Assembly: GCA_021787615.1 (NCBI GenBank)
Contig: JAJYLP010000025.1
Coordinates: forward strand, 1-40,493
Direction of reading: 5' to 3'
DNA: 40,493 bases
DNA from: Pseudomonadota bacterium
Lineage (GTDB): Bacteria > Pseudomonadota > Gammaproteobacteria > Steroidobacterales > Steroidobacteraceae
A program made the translations under genes and the position numbers. Every line of letters starts with the position of its first letter. Positions within the stretch are counted from its first letter, which is position 1. Shown here piece by piece: positions 7,559-15,713 of this stretch. The notes beneath the pieces are model-generated. The model had not been told where the DNA came from. It ran no database searches and saw only the letters and a list, made by a program, of their open reading frames with translations.

Positions 7559-7911
7559 CTCGGACGCGCGTCGATGCCTCGTTTGCCGCGCTCTCGGACG
7601 CCACCCGACGCGGCGTTCTGGAGCAGCTCGGGCATGCAGACGCCTCGATTACGGACCTTGCCGAGAAGTTCCACATGACCCTCACGGGCATGAAGAAGCA
7701 TGTCGGCGTCTTGGAGCGGGCGGGGCTCGTCATCACGCAGAAGGTCGGGCGCGTGCGGACCTGCAAGCTCGGCCGACGCCGACTGGAGGAAGAGGCGGCA
7801 TGGATCGAGAGGTACCGCCAGCTCTGGGACGCACGCCTCGACGAGCTGGGCAAGGTTGTCGAGGAACTGAAGCGGAATGAGAGGGTCGATGGGCGCAAGA
7901 ACAGAGAGTGA
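7546..7911 (+). CDS. ArsR-family winged-helix repressor
   Basis: 121 residues. It begins MVQCTRTRVDASFAALSDAT and continues with a typical winged-helix core (RRGVLEQLGHADASITDLAE, the recognition helix around MTLTGMKKHVGVLERAGL, and the wing ITQKVGRVRTCKL). The metal-binding Cys pair of true arsenic sensors is not seen. It belongs to the ArsR subgroup paired with SRPBCC proteins, whose inducer is generally unknown. The frame is open upstream to 7423, but the promoter and operator place the start at 7546. The downstream SRPBCC gene begins 10 bp after the stop and is co-transcribed. Confidence 0.92.
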   Translation: MVQCTRTRVDASFAALSDATRRGVLEQLGHADASITDLAEKFHMTLTGMKKHVGVLERAGLVITQKVGRVRTCKLGRRRLEEEAAWIERYRQLWDARLDELGKVVEELKRNERVDGRKNRE

Positions 7912-7921
7912 GGTTACCGCC

Positions 7922-8407
7922 ATGAAGAACCGCACGACGGTGGAACGTAAGTCCGAGCGTGAGCTGGTCGTTACACGAACCTTCAACGGCCCGGCGCGCA
8001 TCGTGTTCGAGGCGTGGACCAAGCCCGAGCTGCTCAAGCGGTGGTGGGCACCGAAGTCGACAGGCCTGTCCCTGCATTCCTGCGAGACGGATGTTCGTGT
8101 CGGGGGCAGGTACCGTTTCGAGTTCCGCCATGAGGCCTCAAAGCCTATGGTGTTCTTCGGTAGGTACATCGAAGTGACACCGCACTCGCGGCTCGTCTGG
8201 ACGAATGAAGAAAGTGACGACGGTGCCGTCACCACAGTGACTTTCGACGAAAGAGAGGGCAAGACGCTGCTGGTGATGCACGAACTGTATCCCTCGAAGG
8301 AAGCTCTCGACCGTTCCATCGCCGGGATGGAGGGAGGGATGCCCGAGTCGTTCGCGCAACTGGACGAGCTTCTTCTCACCCTGGGCGCGAGCGTGGGACG
8401 GTCATGA
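7922..8407 (+). CDS. SRPBCC / AHSA1-like domain protein
   Basis: 161 residues with the AHSA1/START-like fold: VVTRTFNGPARIVFEAWTKP, the WWAPKS loop, the GGRYRFEF strand, SRLVWTNE, and a long C-terminal helix after GMEGGMPESFAQLDELL. The hydrophobic cavity of such proteins binds small lipophilic ligands; the ligand here is unknown. The ATG at 7922 follows GAGG at an 8-nt distance; an earlier in-frame start at 7877 would overlap arsR by 35 bp and is less likely. It forms a two-gene operon with arsR. Its 3' end coincides with the break point of a truncated PIN toxin on the other strand. Confidence 0.9.
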   Translation: MKNRTTVERKSERELVVTRTFNGPARIVFEAWTKPELLKRWWAPKSTGLSLHSCETDVRVGGRYRFEFRHEASKPMVFFGRYIEVTPHSRLVWTNEESDDGAVTTVTFDEREGKTLLVMHELYPSKEALDRSIAGMEGGMPESFAQLDELLLTLGASVGRS

Positions 8408-8530
8408 ACTCGTCAATCTCGCGGTCAGCCGCCTGGCCGTAGGCGGTCTTGGGGCAGGCTCCATTCTGCCGTCGGGACCGGTATCGATCAGGGCGGCAAC
8501 GATGACCGACGAATCAAGGACGACGCCCAC
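8402..8530 (-). pseudogene. PIN-domain toxin (vapC/fitB-like), N-terminal fragment
   Basis: A 42-codon frame from GTG at 8530 reads VGVVLDSSVIVAALIDTGPD, the classic first strand and first catalytic Asp of a PIN ribonuclease. After GR the text becomes unrelated, and the frame stops at 8402 inside the last codons of the SRPBCC gene. Full PIN toxins have about 130 residues, so three of the four acidic active-site positions are missing. It sits directly behind its antitoxin, as in intact modules. The arsR-SRPBCC cassette probably replaced the rest. Confidence 0.72.
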
Positions 8531-8763
8531 CGGCGGCCATCATCGCGGCTGCTCAGGATCTGCTGCGCAGCGACCTTGTTGCCGGTCGCGCGCATGCGCC
8601 TCTGCACCTGTTTCAGCCCGGCATCCGCAGTCGGCCGGGCGGCCAGTCGCTCCAGCGCCATTGGCTGATACTCCTGCACAGATCGACGCTGCGCGGCGGC
8701 TCGGGCGGCGCGCACATGCCGCACCTTCGCCCGCACATCACGGATGGTAATCTGCGCGCCCAT
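8488..8763 (-). CDS. orphan VapB/FitA-like antitoxin with read-through C-terminus
   Basis: 91 residues beginning MGAQITIRDVRAKVRHVRAA, the ribbon-helix-helix start of FitA-like antitoxins, followed by RSVQEYQPMALERLAARPT and KRATG-like RMRATGNKVAAQQIL. By comparison with the family, the protein should end after RDDGRR; here the next codon is TGG where a TGA overlapping the toxin start would be expected, so 13 extra residues are added up to a TCA (stop) at 8488. Its toxin is truncated. The frame is intact, so it may still be made, but it is most likely a relic. Confidence 0.68.
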   Translation of the reverse strand: MGAQITIRDVRAKVRHVRAARAAAQRRSVQEYQPMALERLAARPTADAGLKQVQRRMRATGNKVAAQQILSSRDDGRRWASSLIRRSSLPP

Positions 8764-8934
8764 GAATGCATAACGCCCGCAATACATGCAATCCGCCCTC
8801 TCCCTGGCGCCGAATTCCGATCCCTGAATGGCCGCAGATTGCCTGTCGCGCGCGCGGATCGCCGATGAGCGGTTGCGGCCGGGCCGAGAAGCTCGGCGCA
8901 TTCGCCGCCGCGTAGCGCAGACGGGCACGCCTCG

Positions 8935-9294
8935 TTACGATGCGTTCCGATCTTCGAGTCAGAGGTCCCCGGTTCGCAAAAGCTCCCGCGTGTTGCGTGT
9001 AACGAGGACGATGTCCAGCTCACGTTCATGGCTTGCGCTCAGCGAGTCGAGGGACCGATCGGTCCGCCGCACCGCTTGAGCGACGCGCGAGCGTTCCCGC
9101 ACCTCATGGCGGCGCTCTCGTCGCAAGCAGCGACCTCGAGCGTCAACGGGAGTTCATCGAGTGCGTCGTGCGCATCTTGGGGGCGACTGCTTTTTCGCCG
9201 CACCGAACGGCAGTTCGCTCAACGTAATTGACGAGCGGCCTACCTGCTCAATAGATTTGCGGCCTCGCTTGTCGAGCGCTATCGGATACTTCAT
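8935..9294 (-). pseudogene. second PIN-domain toxin (vapC-like), frameshifted
   Basis: Starting at ATG 9294 (MKYPIALDKRG), three reading frames together give a VapC: SSITLSELPFGAAKK, then (new frame) LTLEVAACDESAAMRCG and RASLKRCGGPIGP, then (new frame) LDSLSASHERELDIVLVTRN with TRELLRTGDL, a TGA and LED. These blocks match, in order, the usual VapC landmarks (SSITLaEL-fG, PfDe-AA-hYG, G-PIGP-D-LIAAHA, LVTnNtrEf). The DTN motif near the N-terminus is deleted. At least two frameshifts and one stop make it non-functional. It belongs to a different VapC subtype from the fragment at 8402-8530. Confidence 0.7.
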
Positions 9295-9815
9295 GCGGCC
9301 GACGTCGATTTATCCGAACATTCCGTTGGCGAGCGCGGGGGCACCGTGCTGGCCGCTCGCGCCAGACGCATGACTTGCGGCAGCCACCGTCCCGCGGGCG
9401 AGATCCGTAACCAGATGAATCGAGGCGCATCCGTTCACCGCTCTGATGGTGAATAACTTATCGGCCGCAGCGAGCCCGCAATACGGGGATTGACACGACA
9501 AGACTGCGGAAAACCATACGCAGCGGCATCGAGAATGTGGCGGTGGGATATTCCGGTCAACAACTGAACCGCTGCACCCGGGCGCGTCCGTATGCTCGGC
9601 AGCGTGTCACTCCAAGCGGCGGGCGGATGCGCAAGGCGCGCTCTCGCCGTGCCGCACCCAACGGTCCGTGCACCGAAGCCGGCGCGCAGACCGCGTGCGC
9701 CAAGTGTCTTCCTGCCGCCGATGAGAACCCGCCGCACGGCAGGCCCTCAATCGATGCCGGCGTGACAGTCGGTGTCAGCGGCGCCGCACACGGCGCGGCG
9801 CGCACGGCGCGGGCG
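9295..9815 (+). other. non-coding or decayed DNA before the transpeptidase gene
   Basis: No frame here resembles a known protein, and no RNA gene is recognised. The part next to the vapC relic (9295-9530) may be a decayed antitoxin or transposase, but I could not align it. The GC content is lower and the codon structure poor compared with the rest of the window. Confidence 0.4.
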
Positions 9816-10517
9816 TCAGCCTCTGGCCTTGAGGAAGGGCGAGGAGTCCAGCCACTTCGGATCAGGGTAGTACCCCACCAGGACGGTGTGATCCTGGATC
9901 AGCTGCACGACGCCGCTTTCCACCTTGCGGCTGAGGGCGAAGCAGCCCCAGCTGCGGCCCATCCGGCCGTGATCCTGGGCAAACGTCTTGCTCACGTACC
10001 AGGCGCTGTGCACGACGATGTCCCGACGGTAGGCCGCGCTGTTGAAGTGCGGATCCAGCCCGTGCAGCCGCAGCGAATAGCCGTGCTCGCCGTTATAGGT
10101 ATGGCCGGTCAGATACACGCCGAGACTGCTCGCGTCGGTGCCCGGCTTGTTGGAGAAATGCGTGGCGTACGTGCTCCCGCTGCCCTTGCCATGCGCCACA
10201 TAGGTATAAAAGAGCACCTTGCCGCTCTGCACGTCGGCGACGGCCATGCGCCGCTTGGCCGACGACACCGAATAATCGACGATCGTCACCAGCGGTTTGT
10301 CGGTCAGGTGCTGCTGCCTGACGTTCGCATAGGCCTCGAGCGCGGTCGAGATGGCCCTGACGCTGATGTTGGGGGCCTGCGCGTGAATGGATTGCGCGAT
10401 ACCCGAGAGGTGCTGCGCAGCGGTCGCAGCAGCGGGCGCCGTGAGCGCAGCGCACCACAGCGGCACGGCCGCCCCGATGGCCGCCCGCCGGGCGCCGGTT
10501 CGCCAGATCGCAATCAT
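9816..10517 (-). CDS. secreted murein L,D-transpeptidase catalytic domain protein
   Basis: 233 residues with an N-terminal signal sequence (IGAAVPLWCAALTAPAAATA, cleavage near residue 34). The catalytic block is IVVHSAWYVS with His170, and GRSWGCFAL with the nucleophile Cys192, as in the YkuD_2-type family; GHTYNGEHGYSLRLHGLDP is also typical. Enzymes of this fold cross-link or modify peptidoglycan in the periplasm. The length is normal. The ATG at 10517 follows GGAA; a GTG four codons upstream is an alternative. It stands alone, divergent from the molybdenum hydroxylase genes, with a 499-bp gap. Confidence 0.9.
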   Translation of the reverse strand: MIAIWRTGARRAAIGAAVPLWCAALTAPAAATAAQHLSGIAQSIHAQAPNISVRAISTALEAYANVRQQHLTDKPLVTIVDYSVSSAKRRMAVADVQSGKVLFYTYVAHGKGSGSTYATHFSNKPGTDASSLGVYLTGHTYNGEHGYSLRLHGLDPHFNSAAYRRDIVVHSAWYVSKTFAQDHGRMGRSWGCFALSRKVESGVVQLIQDHTVLVGYYPDPKWLDSSPFLKARG

Positions 10518-11016
10518 GAGTTTCCGCACGGAGTTCAACCGCCTTTGCCAGTGAGTCTCGACACCAGCCCGTCGCCACCGGTCCGTGGCGCAGGGAGCAA
10601 TAATCTTGAGCTGTGCGCTGAGGCGCTCGCCGCTCGGGTCCGCACTGGAGCGTCCGTGCTCCGCTGCATCCCGCCCCCTCGTCGGACCCGGACGGGCCGC
10701 TGGGGCGAATCCAGCGTGACCTTGGCGTCGCCCGCGTTCCGGCGGGCACGAACCCCGTCCGTCTCGGCTGAAGGACCTGCCGGGGGTTGGTGAAAGTAGA
10801 GCAGATCCTGCGCCGTTCGGCAATGGGACCCGTCTCGCCGTGTGCCGCGGCGCACACGCGGCCAACGGCCGCCGGCGAGCGCCACAAGTTGCCAGGATCC
10901 CGGCGGACAGCGCGCGGCACGGGCGGCAGACCAACAAAGCCTGTGCGGCTCTGCGGACAAGTACGCATTGCGAGAGCGCTGGGCAGCGACTGTGATGGCG
11001 CTGAACGAGTCCGATC
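10518..11016 (+). other. 499-bp intergenic region, transpeptidase / molybdenum hydroxylase
   Basis: Open frames on both strands look like random GC-rich translation and match nothing I know. I recognise no riboswitch or RNA gene. It must contain the divergent promoters of the two flanking units. Confidence 0.4.
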
Positions 11017-11562
11017 ATGCTCAAGAAGATCCCGCCTGATTCTCCGCGCTGCGCGCACCGGCCGGCACATGACATCGTCGGCCCCGGCGCGGCGCCCATC
11101 ACGCTCGTTGTCAACGGCATTGCCCGCGCGCTCTCGATCGTGCCGGCCACGACTCTCGCCGAAGCGCTGCGCGAGCAGCTGGCGCTGACCGGCACCAAGG
11201 TCGCCTGCGACCGCGGCGCCTGCTCCGCCTGTACGGTCTGGCTCGACGGGGCACCGGTGTGCGCGTGCATGGTCCTGGCCATCGATGTCGGCGACCGCGA
11301 GGTCACCACCATCGAGGGACTGGCGCAGAACGGGCCACTCCATCCGGTGCAGTCGGCGTTCATCGCGCACGACGCGATCCAGTGCGGCTTCTGCACGCCG
11401 GGTCTGATCATGAGCTGTGCCGCGCTGCTGGCGCACACCCCCGATCCCAGCGAATCCCAAGTGAGAGCCGCGCTCGGCGGCCATCTGTGCCGCTGCGGCA
11501 CGTATCCGCACGTGATCGCGGCTGTGCTGGACGCCTCGCGCCGAGGCCGGAGCCGACCATGA
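11017..11562 (+). CDS. molybdenum hydroxylase, [2Fe-2S] subunit
   Basis: 181 residues. The plant-type [2Fe-2S] ligands C64, C69, C72 and C84 lie in KVACDRGACSACTVWLDG, and the second cluster ligands C123, C126, C158 and C160 in IQCGFCTPGL and GHLCRCG. This is the electron-transfer subunit of the xanthine dehydrogenase/aldehyde oxidase family. Unlike E. coli PaoA, it has no twin-arginine leader, so the complex is predicted to be cytoplasmic. Its stop overlaps the next start (ATGA at 11559-11562). The substrate (an aldehyde, purine or aromatic) cannot be told from this subunit. Confidence 0.93.
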   Translation: MLKKIPPDSPRCAHRPAHDIVGPGAAPITLVVNGIARALSIVPATTLAEALREQLALTGTKVACDRGACSACTVWLDGAPVCACMVLAIDVGDREVTTIEGLAQNGPLHPVQSAFIAHDAIQCGFCTPGLIMSCAALLAHTPDPSESQVRAALGGHLCRCGTYPHVIAAVLDASRRGRSRP

Positions 11563-13925
11563 GCGCGGGCACGCGCAGCGAGCATTATCCAGTCGGCATC
11601 GCCGGTGTGTCGCTGCGGGAGATCGAGCGCCGTGTCGGCCCCGACGAGGCGCCGCCGCTGCCGCCGAACGCGCAGCTGCGCACGGTCGGCCAATCGGCAC
11701 CGCGCGTGAACGGGCGGGCCAAGGTCACCGGCCAGGCCCGATTTACCGTCGATGTGACATTGCCGGGCATGCTGCATGCGCGCTTGCTGCGTTCCCCCTA
11801 CCCTCACGCCCGCATCCTCTCGCTCGATGCGGGCCCGGCCGAGCGACACCCCGGCGTGCGCGCCGTTCACCTCATCGATCATGCGATCGGCCGCGCGCGC
11901 GAAATCGCGGACCCGGGGCCGGCCGCGCCCACCGGGCGCCGCATGCTCTATGTCGGCGATCCGATCGCGGCCGTTGCCGCCGTCACGCCGCAGGAGGCGC
12001 AGGCCGCGCTCGATCTGATCCAGGTCGTCTATCAACCGCTGCCGTTCGTCATCGACCTGGAGGATGCGCGCAAGGCGGACGCGCCGAGGGTGTTCGAGCG
12101 CGCGGTTCACTCGGAGTCCTTCGGCGAACCTGCCCCGCAGCTGCCGCAGCACGGCAACGTTCATGGCCCCGATCTCAGCGCTTCGCGGGGCAATGCCGCC
12201 GCCGGGTTGAATGCGGCCGAGGTGCTCGTCGAAGCAGAGTTCCGCACCCAGGTGCAGACGCATTGCTGCCTCGAGCCGCATGCGCTCGTCGCCGATTGGC
12301 GCGACGAGGGCCTGACGGTGTACATCTCGACCCAGTTCACCGCTGGCATACGCGCCGAGCTCGCCGAGGCGTTCGGTCTGCCGCTCAGCCGCGTGCGCGT
12401 GCTGGTCGATGCCATGGGCGGCGGCTTCGGATCGAAGTCGCGCGTCGGCCAGTACGTGCTGTCGGCGGTCGAGCTGTCGCGCCGGGCTCATGCGCCCGTG
12501 CGCCTCGCGCTCGATCGTCACGAAGAGCAGATCGACAGCGGCCATCGCCCCTCGACGGTGCAGCGCATCCGCCTCGGCGCGCGCCGCGACGGGACGCTCA
12601 CCGGCGTGTCGATCGATGCCTACGGCACAGCGGGGGTCGCGCTCGGCGCCGGCGTCGGCAATTTCGCGCAGTCCATCTACGAGTGCGCGCATTTCGCGCT
12701 GGCGCAGTCCGACGTGTTCACTCATGCCGGCCCGGGCGCCCCCATGCGCGCCCCCGGCAACGTGCCGGGCGCTTTCGCCTACGAGCAGATCATCGATGAG
12801 CTGGCCGAGAGGCTCGGCATGGACCCGCTCGCGCTGCGCGAGCGCATCGATGCGAGCCCCGTGCGGCGGGAGGAGCGCCGCGCCGGCGCCGAGCGGATCG
12901 GCTGGAGCCGGCGGCGGCCGCCCGGCAGCGATCCGGGCACGCTCAAGCACGGCCTGGGCATGGCGCAATCGCATTGGCCGGCCCTCATCCAAACCAACTC
13001 GGCCTGCGAGGTGCGCATCCTGCGCGACGGCTCGGTCGAAGTGCGCTCGAGCGTCCAGGACATCGGCACGGGCGTCGGGACGGTGCTGGCGCAGGTGGTG
13101 GCCGAGGAGCTCGGCCTCGCACCGGAGCAGATCGCGGTACGGATCGGCGATACCGACTTTGCGGCCGGGCCACCGTCCTACGGCAGCCGCACGAGCGCCT
13201 CGATCACCCCGCCGGCGCGCAACGCGGCGTACCGGGCGCTGCGCCAGCTGATCGAGAACGCGGCACCGTCGCTCGGCGCCGCGCCCGAGGCTCTGGCGGC
13301 GCGCGACGGACGCATCTGCACCGCCGACGGCCGCCGCAGCTTGAGTTTCCGTGAAGCGGCGGCCCTCCTGCGCACCGACGAGATCAGCGTGGTCGCGAGC
13401 CGAAGTGACGATTACGGCGGTTTCGGCCACCGGATGGGCGATGCCGCGATGGCTCGCAAGGGGCTCGGCGGGGTGCAGTTTGCCGAGGTCGCGGTCGATA
13501 CGGAGACCGGCCGCGTGCTCATCGAGCGCGTGGTGGCGGTACAGGACTGCGGGCGGCCGCTCAATCCGCGACAGATCGAGAGTCAGGTGCACGGCGGGAT
13601 CCTGCAGGGCATTTCCTACGCCCTGTACGAGGAGCGCATCCTTGATGCGCACACCGGACGCATGCTCAACCCCAACCTCGAGCAGTACAAGATCCTGCGC
13701 TCGCGCGAGACACCGACGATCGAGGTGCACGTGTTGGAGCACTATCAGGGCGAGAGCGCAACCGACGCGTATGGCATCGCCGAGCCGTCGATCATCGCCA
13801 CCGCTCCCGCCGTCGCGAATGCCGTCTACAACGCGATCGGCGTGCGGATGCGCGCGCTGCCGATGAACCCGGCGGCGATCCTCGCCGCGCTCGGGCGCGT
13901 GCCGCAGCCCAGCGGACCGCCATGA
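11559..13925 (+). CDS. molybdenum hydroxylase, molybdopterin-binding catalytic subunit
   Basis: 788 residues. The N-terminal domain has RVNGRAKVTGQARFTVDVTL and LHARLLRSPYPHARI. The molybdopterin-contact loop MGGGFGSK is at 286-293, and the catalytic base Glu of the GxxEP motif (YGIAEPS, about E742) is present near the C-terminus. The open frame extends upstream to 11259, but the ATGA overlap with the FeS subunit fixes the start at 11559. The pairing with a cysteine-rich FAD subunit points to the PaoABC-like aldehyde oxidoreductase branch. No XdhC/PaoD-type maturation chaperone is in the window, although members of this family normally need one. Confidence 0.93.
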   Translation: MSAGTRSEHYPVGIAGVSLREIERRVGPDEAPPLPPNAQLRTVGQSAPRVNGRAKVTGQARFTVDVTLPGMLHARLLRSPYPHARILSLDAGPAERHPGVRAVHLIDHAIGRAREIADPGPAAPTGRRMLYVGDPIAAVAAVTPQEAQAALDLIQVVYQPLPFVIDLEDARKADAPRVFERAVHSESFGEPAPQLPQHGNVHGPDLSASRGNAAAGLNAAEVLVEAEFRTQVQTHCCLEPHALVADWRDEGLTVYISTQFTAGIRAELAEAFGLPLSRVRVLVDAMGGGFGSKSRVGQYVLSAVELSRRAHAPVRLALDRHEEQIDSGHRPSTVQRIRLGARRDGTLTGVSIDAYGTAGVALGAGVGNFAQSIYECAHFALAQSDVFTHAGPGAPMRAPGNVPGAFAYEQIIDELAERLGMDPLALRERIDASPVRREERRAGAERIGWSRRRPPGSDPGTLKHGLGMAQSHWPALIQTNSACEVRILRDGSVEVRSSVQDIGTGVGTVLAQVVAEELGLAPEQIAVRIGDTDFAAGPPSYGSRTSASITPPARNAAYRALRQLIENAAPSLGAAPEALAARDGRICTADGRRSLSFREAAALLRTDEISVVASRSDDYGGFGHRMGDAAMARKGLGGVQFAEVAVDTETGRVLIERVVAVQDCGRPLNPRQIESQVHGGILQGISYALYEERILDAHTGRMLNPNLEQYKILRSRETPTIEVHVLEHYQGESATDAYGIAEPSIIATAPAVANAVYNAIGVRMRALPMNPAAILAALGRVPQPSGPP

Positions 13926-14944
13926 ATCGGTTCGAATGGATGACCCCGGACGGCATCGCGCACGCGGCGCGCGCCGCAACAGCGACCGTGGCCACCGCGA
14001 TGATCAGCCGCAGCGGCCTGCCCGCGACCGACGCGGCGGTGCTGAAGGCCGGCGGCATCGACCTGCTCGACCTGATGAAGGAAGGCCTGCTGAGTCCGCA
14101 CCGCCTGATCAACCTGCTGAGCATCCCCGGCCTCGACCGCATCGAGCCGCAGGAGGGCGGACTGCGCATCGGGCCGACTGTCACGCTGGCGCAGCTGGCC
14201 GCCCACGAGGCGGTGCGCGCGCGCTTTCGCGCGCTGGCCGACGCGGCGGGTGCTTCGGCCAGCCCGCAGATCCGCCACCTGGCCACTCTCGGTGGCAACC
14301 TGCTGCAGCGGCCGCGCTGCTGGTACTTCCGCTCGCGCGCCCATCATTGCGCACGCAAGGGGGGCGATACCTGCTTCGCCTTCGCCGGCGAGAACCAGTA
14401 CCACGCAATCTTCGATCACCGCGGATGTGCCATCGTGCACCCGTCCACCTGTGCGACGGCGTTGGTCGCATTCGGCGCCGTGCTCGAGATCACCGGCCCC
14501 ACGGGCGCGCGGCGCGCGGCGAGCCTGGAGGCGTTCCTCCGGCTGCCGGAGACCGATCTGCAGCGCGAGAACGATCTGCTGCCGGGCGAGATCGTCACCG
14601 CCATCCGCATCCCGGCGCATCCGCTTACCACGCGTTCGATCCACTTGAAGCAGGGCGAGATCGACTCCTTCGACTGGCCGATCGCCGAGGTCGCCGTGGC
14701 GCTCGATCTGGCGGACGGCATCTGCCGCAGGGCATCCGTGGTGCTCGGTGCCGCCGCTCCTGCCCCGCACCGCGCGGCTCAGGCAGAGGCAGCGCTCAGC
14801 GGCAGGGCCATCGACGAGGCGCTCCTGCGCACCGCTGCCCGCGCCGCACTCGAGGGCGCCGCACCGCTCAGCCGCAACGCCTACAAGCTGCCGATTTTCG
14901 AGGCGCTGGTCCGTCGCGCCATCCGGGCCGCCATTGAGGCATGA
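13922..14944 (+). CDS. molybdenum hydroxylase, FAD subunit with extra iron-sulfur cysteines
   Basis: 340 residues of the CoxM/PaoB type. FAD-binding motifs are KAGGIDLLDLMKEG (about 42-55) and the ATLGGNLLQR loop (121-130). Immediately after it comes a cysteine-bearing insert (C133, C143, C151, C169), the feature that holds an additional [4Fe-4S] cluster in E. coli PaoB and in 4-hydroxybenzoyl-CoA reductase. Start ATG overlaps the stop of the catalytic subunit (ATGA). The gene order FeS-Mo-FAD differs from FeS-FAD-Mo in paoABC. The complex would pass electrons Mo to 2Fe-2S to FAD, with the 4Fe-4S as a side or exit cluster. Confidence 0.92.
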   Translation: MNRFEWMTPDGIAHAARAATATVATAMISRSGLPATDAAVLKAGGIDLLDLMKEGLLSPHRLINLLSIPGLDRIEPQEGGLRIGPTVTLAQLAAHEAVRARFRALADAAGASASPQIRHLATLGGNLLQRPRCWYFRSRAHHCARKGGDTCFAFAGENQYHAIFDHRGCAIVHPSTCATALVAFGAVLEITGPTGARRAASLEAFLRLPETDLQRENDLLPGEIVTAIRIPAHPLTTRSIHLKQGEIDSFDWPIAEVAVALDLADGICRRASVVLGAAAPAPHRAAQAEAALSGRAIDEALLRTAARAALEGAAPLSRNAYKLPIFEALVRRAIRAAIEA

Positions 14945-14996
14945 AACCGCCCCGGGCATGAAACCTCGCCGGCCCGGCGCGGTCAAAACGCTTGAT

Positions 14997-15015
14997 CCGG
15001 CTCGCCGGGAGCCGG
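14997..15015 (+). terminator. short hairpin after the hydroxylase operon
   Basis: CCGGCTC and GAGCCGG pair around a GCCGG loop, followed by TCGATTTA. It lies between the FAD subunit gene and the ribosome-binding site of the next gene, so it may be a weak terminator of the operon or a 5'-leader hairpin. There is no long T run. Confidence 0.35.
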
Positions 15016-15033
15016 TCGATTTAAGGAGGTGCT

Positions 15034-15561
15034 ATGCGTAAGAGAGTTCTTGCCGTGGCCCTGGCGGGCCTCGCGCTGCCGGCCCTCGCCCTGGCGGCGC
15101 AACCAGTGTTCATCCGCGTCGACGGGCACACCGTGCCGATGCGCGAATTCGTGCAGGTGGTGAACACCGCCGCAGGTCCGGTGCGCGTGCGCACCTGGAG
15201 CTGGCGCGGACCGCATGGCGCGGCCACCTTCCAGGTGTCCGAGAGCCGGGGCGCCGGAGCGGCTATGCCGTCCTGGGCGCTGGCCCAGATGCGCGCGATG
15301 CAGGCGCAGATGCAACAGATGCGGCTCATCGAGGCCGCGCTCGCCCAGCCGCTGCTCGCGCCGGCGCTTCCGGTCCCGGCGGTGTTCGGCCAGCCCCTGC
15401 TGCTGCCGCTGAGCGCGCCGCCGATCGAGGTGCGCTATCTGCAACCGATGATCCCGCTGCGCGCGGTGCCGCTGCCGGTGCGCGTGATCCTGATCGCGCC
15501 CAGGGCGCCCGCTGCACACGCGGCGCCACCACCGCCGCGCCCTCGCGGCCGCCTCGTCTGA
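15034..15561 (+). CDS. uncharacterised secreted Pro/Leu-rich protein
   Basis: 175 residues with a clear signal peptide (MRKRVLAVALAGLALPALAL, cleavage near ALA-A at 21-22). A very strong ribosome-binding site (AAGGAGGTGCT before the ATG) indicates high expression. The mature protein has a short beta-rich start (PVFIRVDGHTVPMREFVQV), a Gln/Met-rich helix (MRAMQAQMQQMRLIEAALAQ) and a proline-rich tail ending PPPPRPRGRLV. I recognise no family and no catalytic motif. It follows the hydroxylase operon but has its own signals, so a functional link is unproven. The location is probably periplasmic. Confidence 0.7.
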   Translation: MRKRVLAVALAGLALPALALAAQPVFIRVDGHTVPMREFVQVVNTAAGPVRVRTWSWRGPHGAATFQVSESRGAGAAMPSWALAQMRAMQAQMQQMRLIEAALAQPLLAPALPVPAVFGQPLLLPLSAPPIEVRYLQPMIPLRAVPLPVRVILIAPRAPAAHAAPPPPRPRGRLV

Positions 15562-15573
15562 CCGTGCAGACAT

Positions 15574-15599
15574 CCCGGGGGCCGTGTCCGGCCCCCGGG
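15574..15599 (+). terminator. strong GC hairpin after the secreted-protein gene
   Basis: A perfect 10-bp stem CCCGGGGGCC / GGCCCCCGGG with loop GTGTCC lies 12 bp after the stop codon. No U-tract follows (TGTCAC), so it may act as an RNA 3'-end stabiliser or a Rho-assisted stop. Confidence 0.6.
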
Positions 15600-15713
15600 T
15601 GTCACGGCTCGAGCCCCCCGCCCCACCTGCCGCCCGTGCCCTGACGGGTGCGCTGTCCAGCGCTCTTCGGCTAGCATATTCCCCGCGTCGCGAATGACGC
15701 GGAGGCGGGACCG

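Noticed and set aside
9295-9530. Decayed antitoxin or transposase next to the second vapC relic
   Set aside because: Isolated resemblances in several frames could not be ordered into a known family; left as unassigned.
5927-9815. Integrated element bounded by tRNA-Glu repeats
   Set aside because: No copy of the tRNA 3' end and no integrase was found to the right, so att sites cannot be claimed.
10518-11016. Molybdenum cofactor riboswitch or small gene upstream of the hydroxylase operon
   Set aside because: No conserved aptamer core or convincing reading frame was recognised by eye.
9816-13979. 1387-codon minus-strand frame covering the molybdenum hydroxylase genes
   Set aside because: Only its last 234 codons are a real gene (the transpeptidase). 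The rest is the antisense of a GC-rich operon, with no domain similarity, while the plus strand holds clear motifs.
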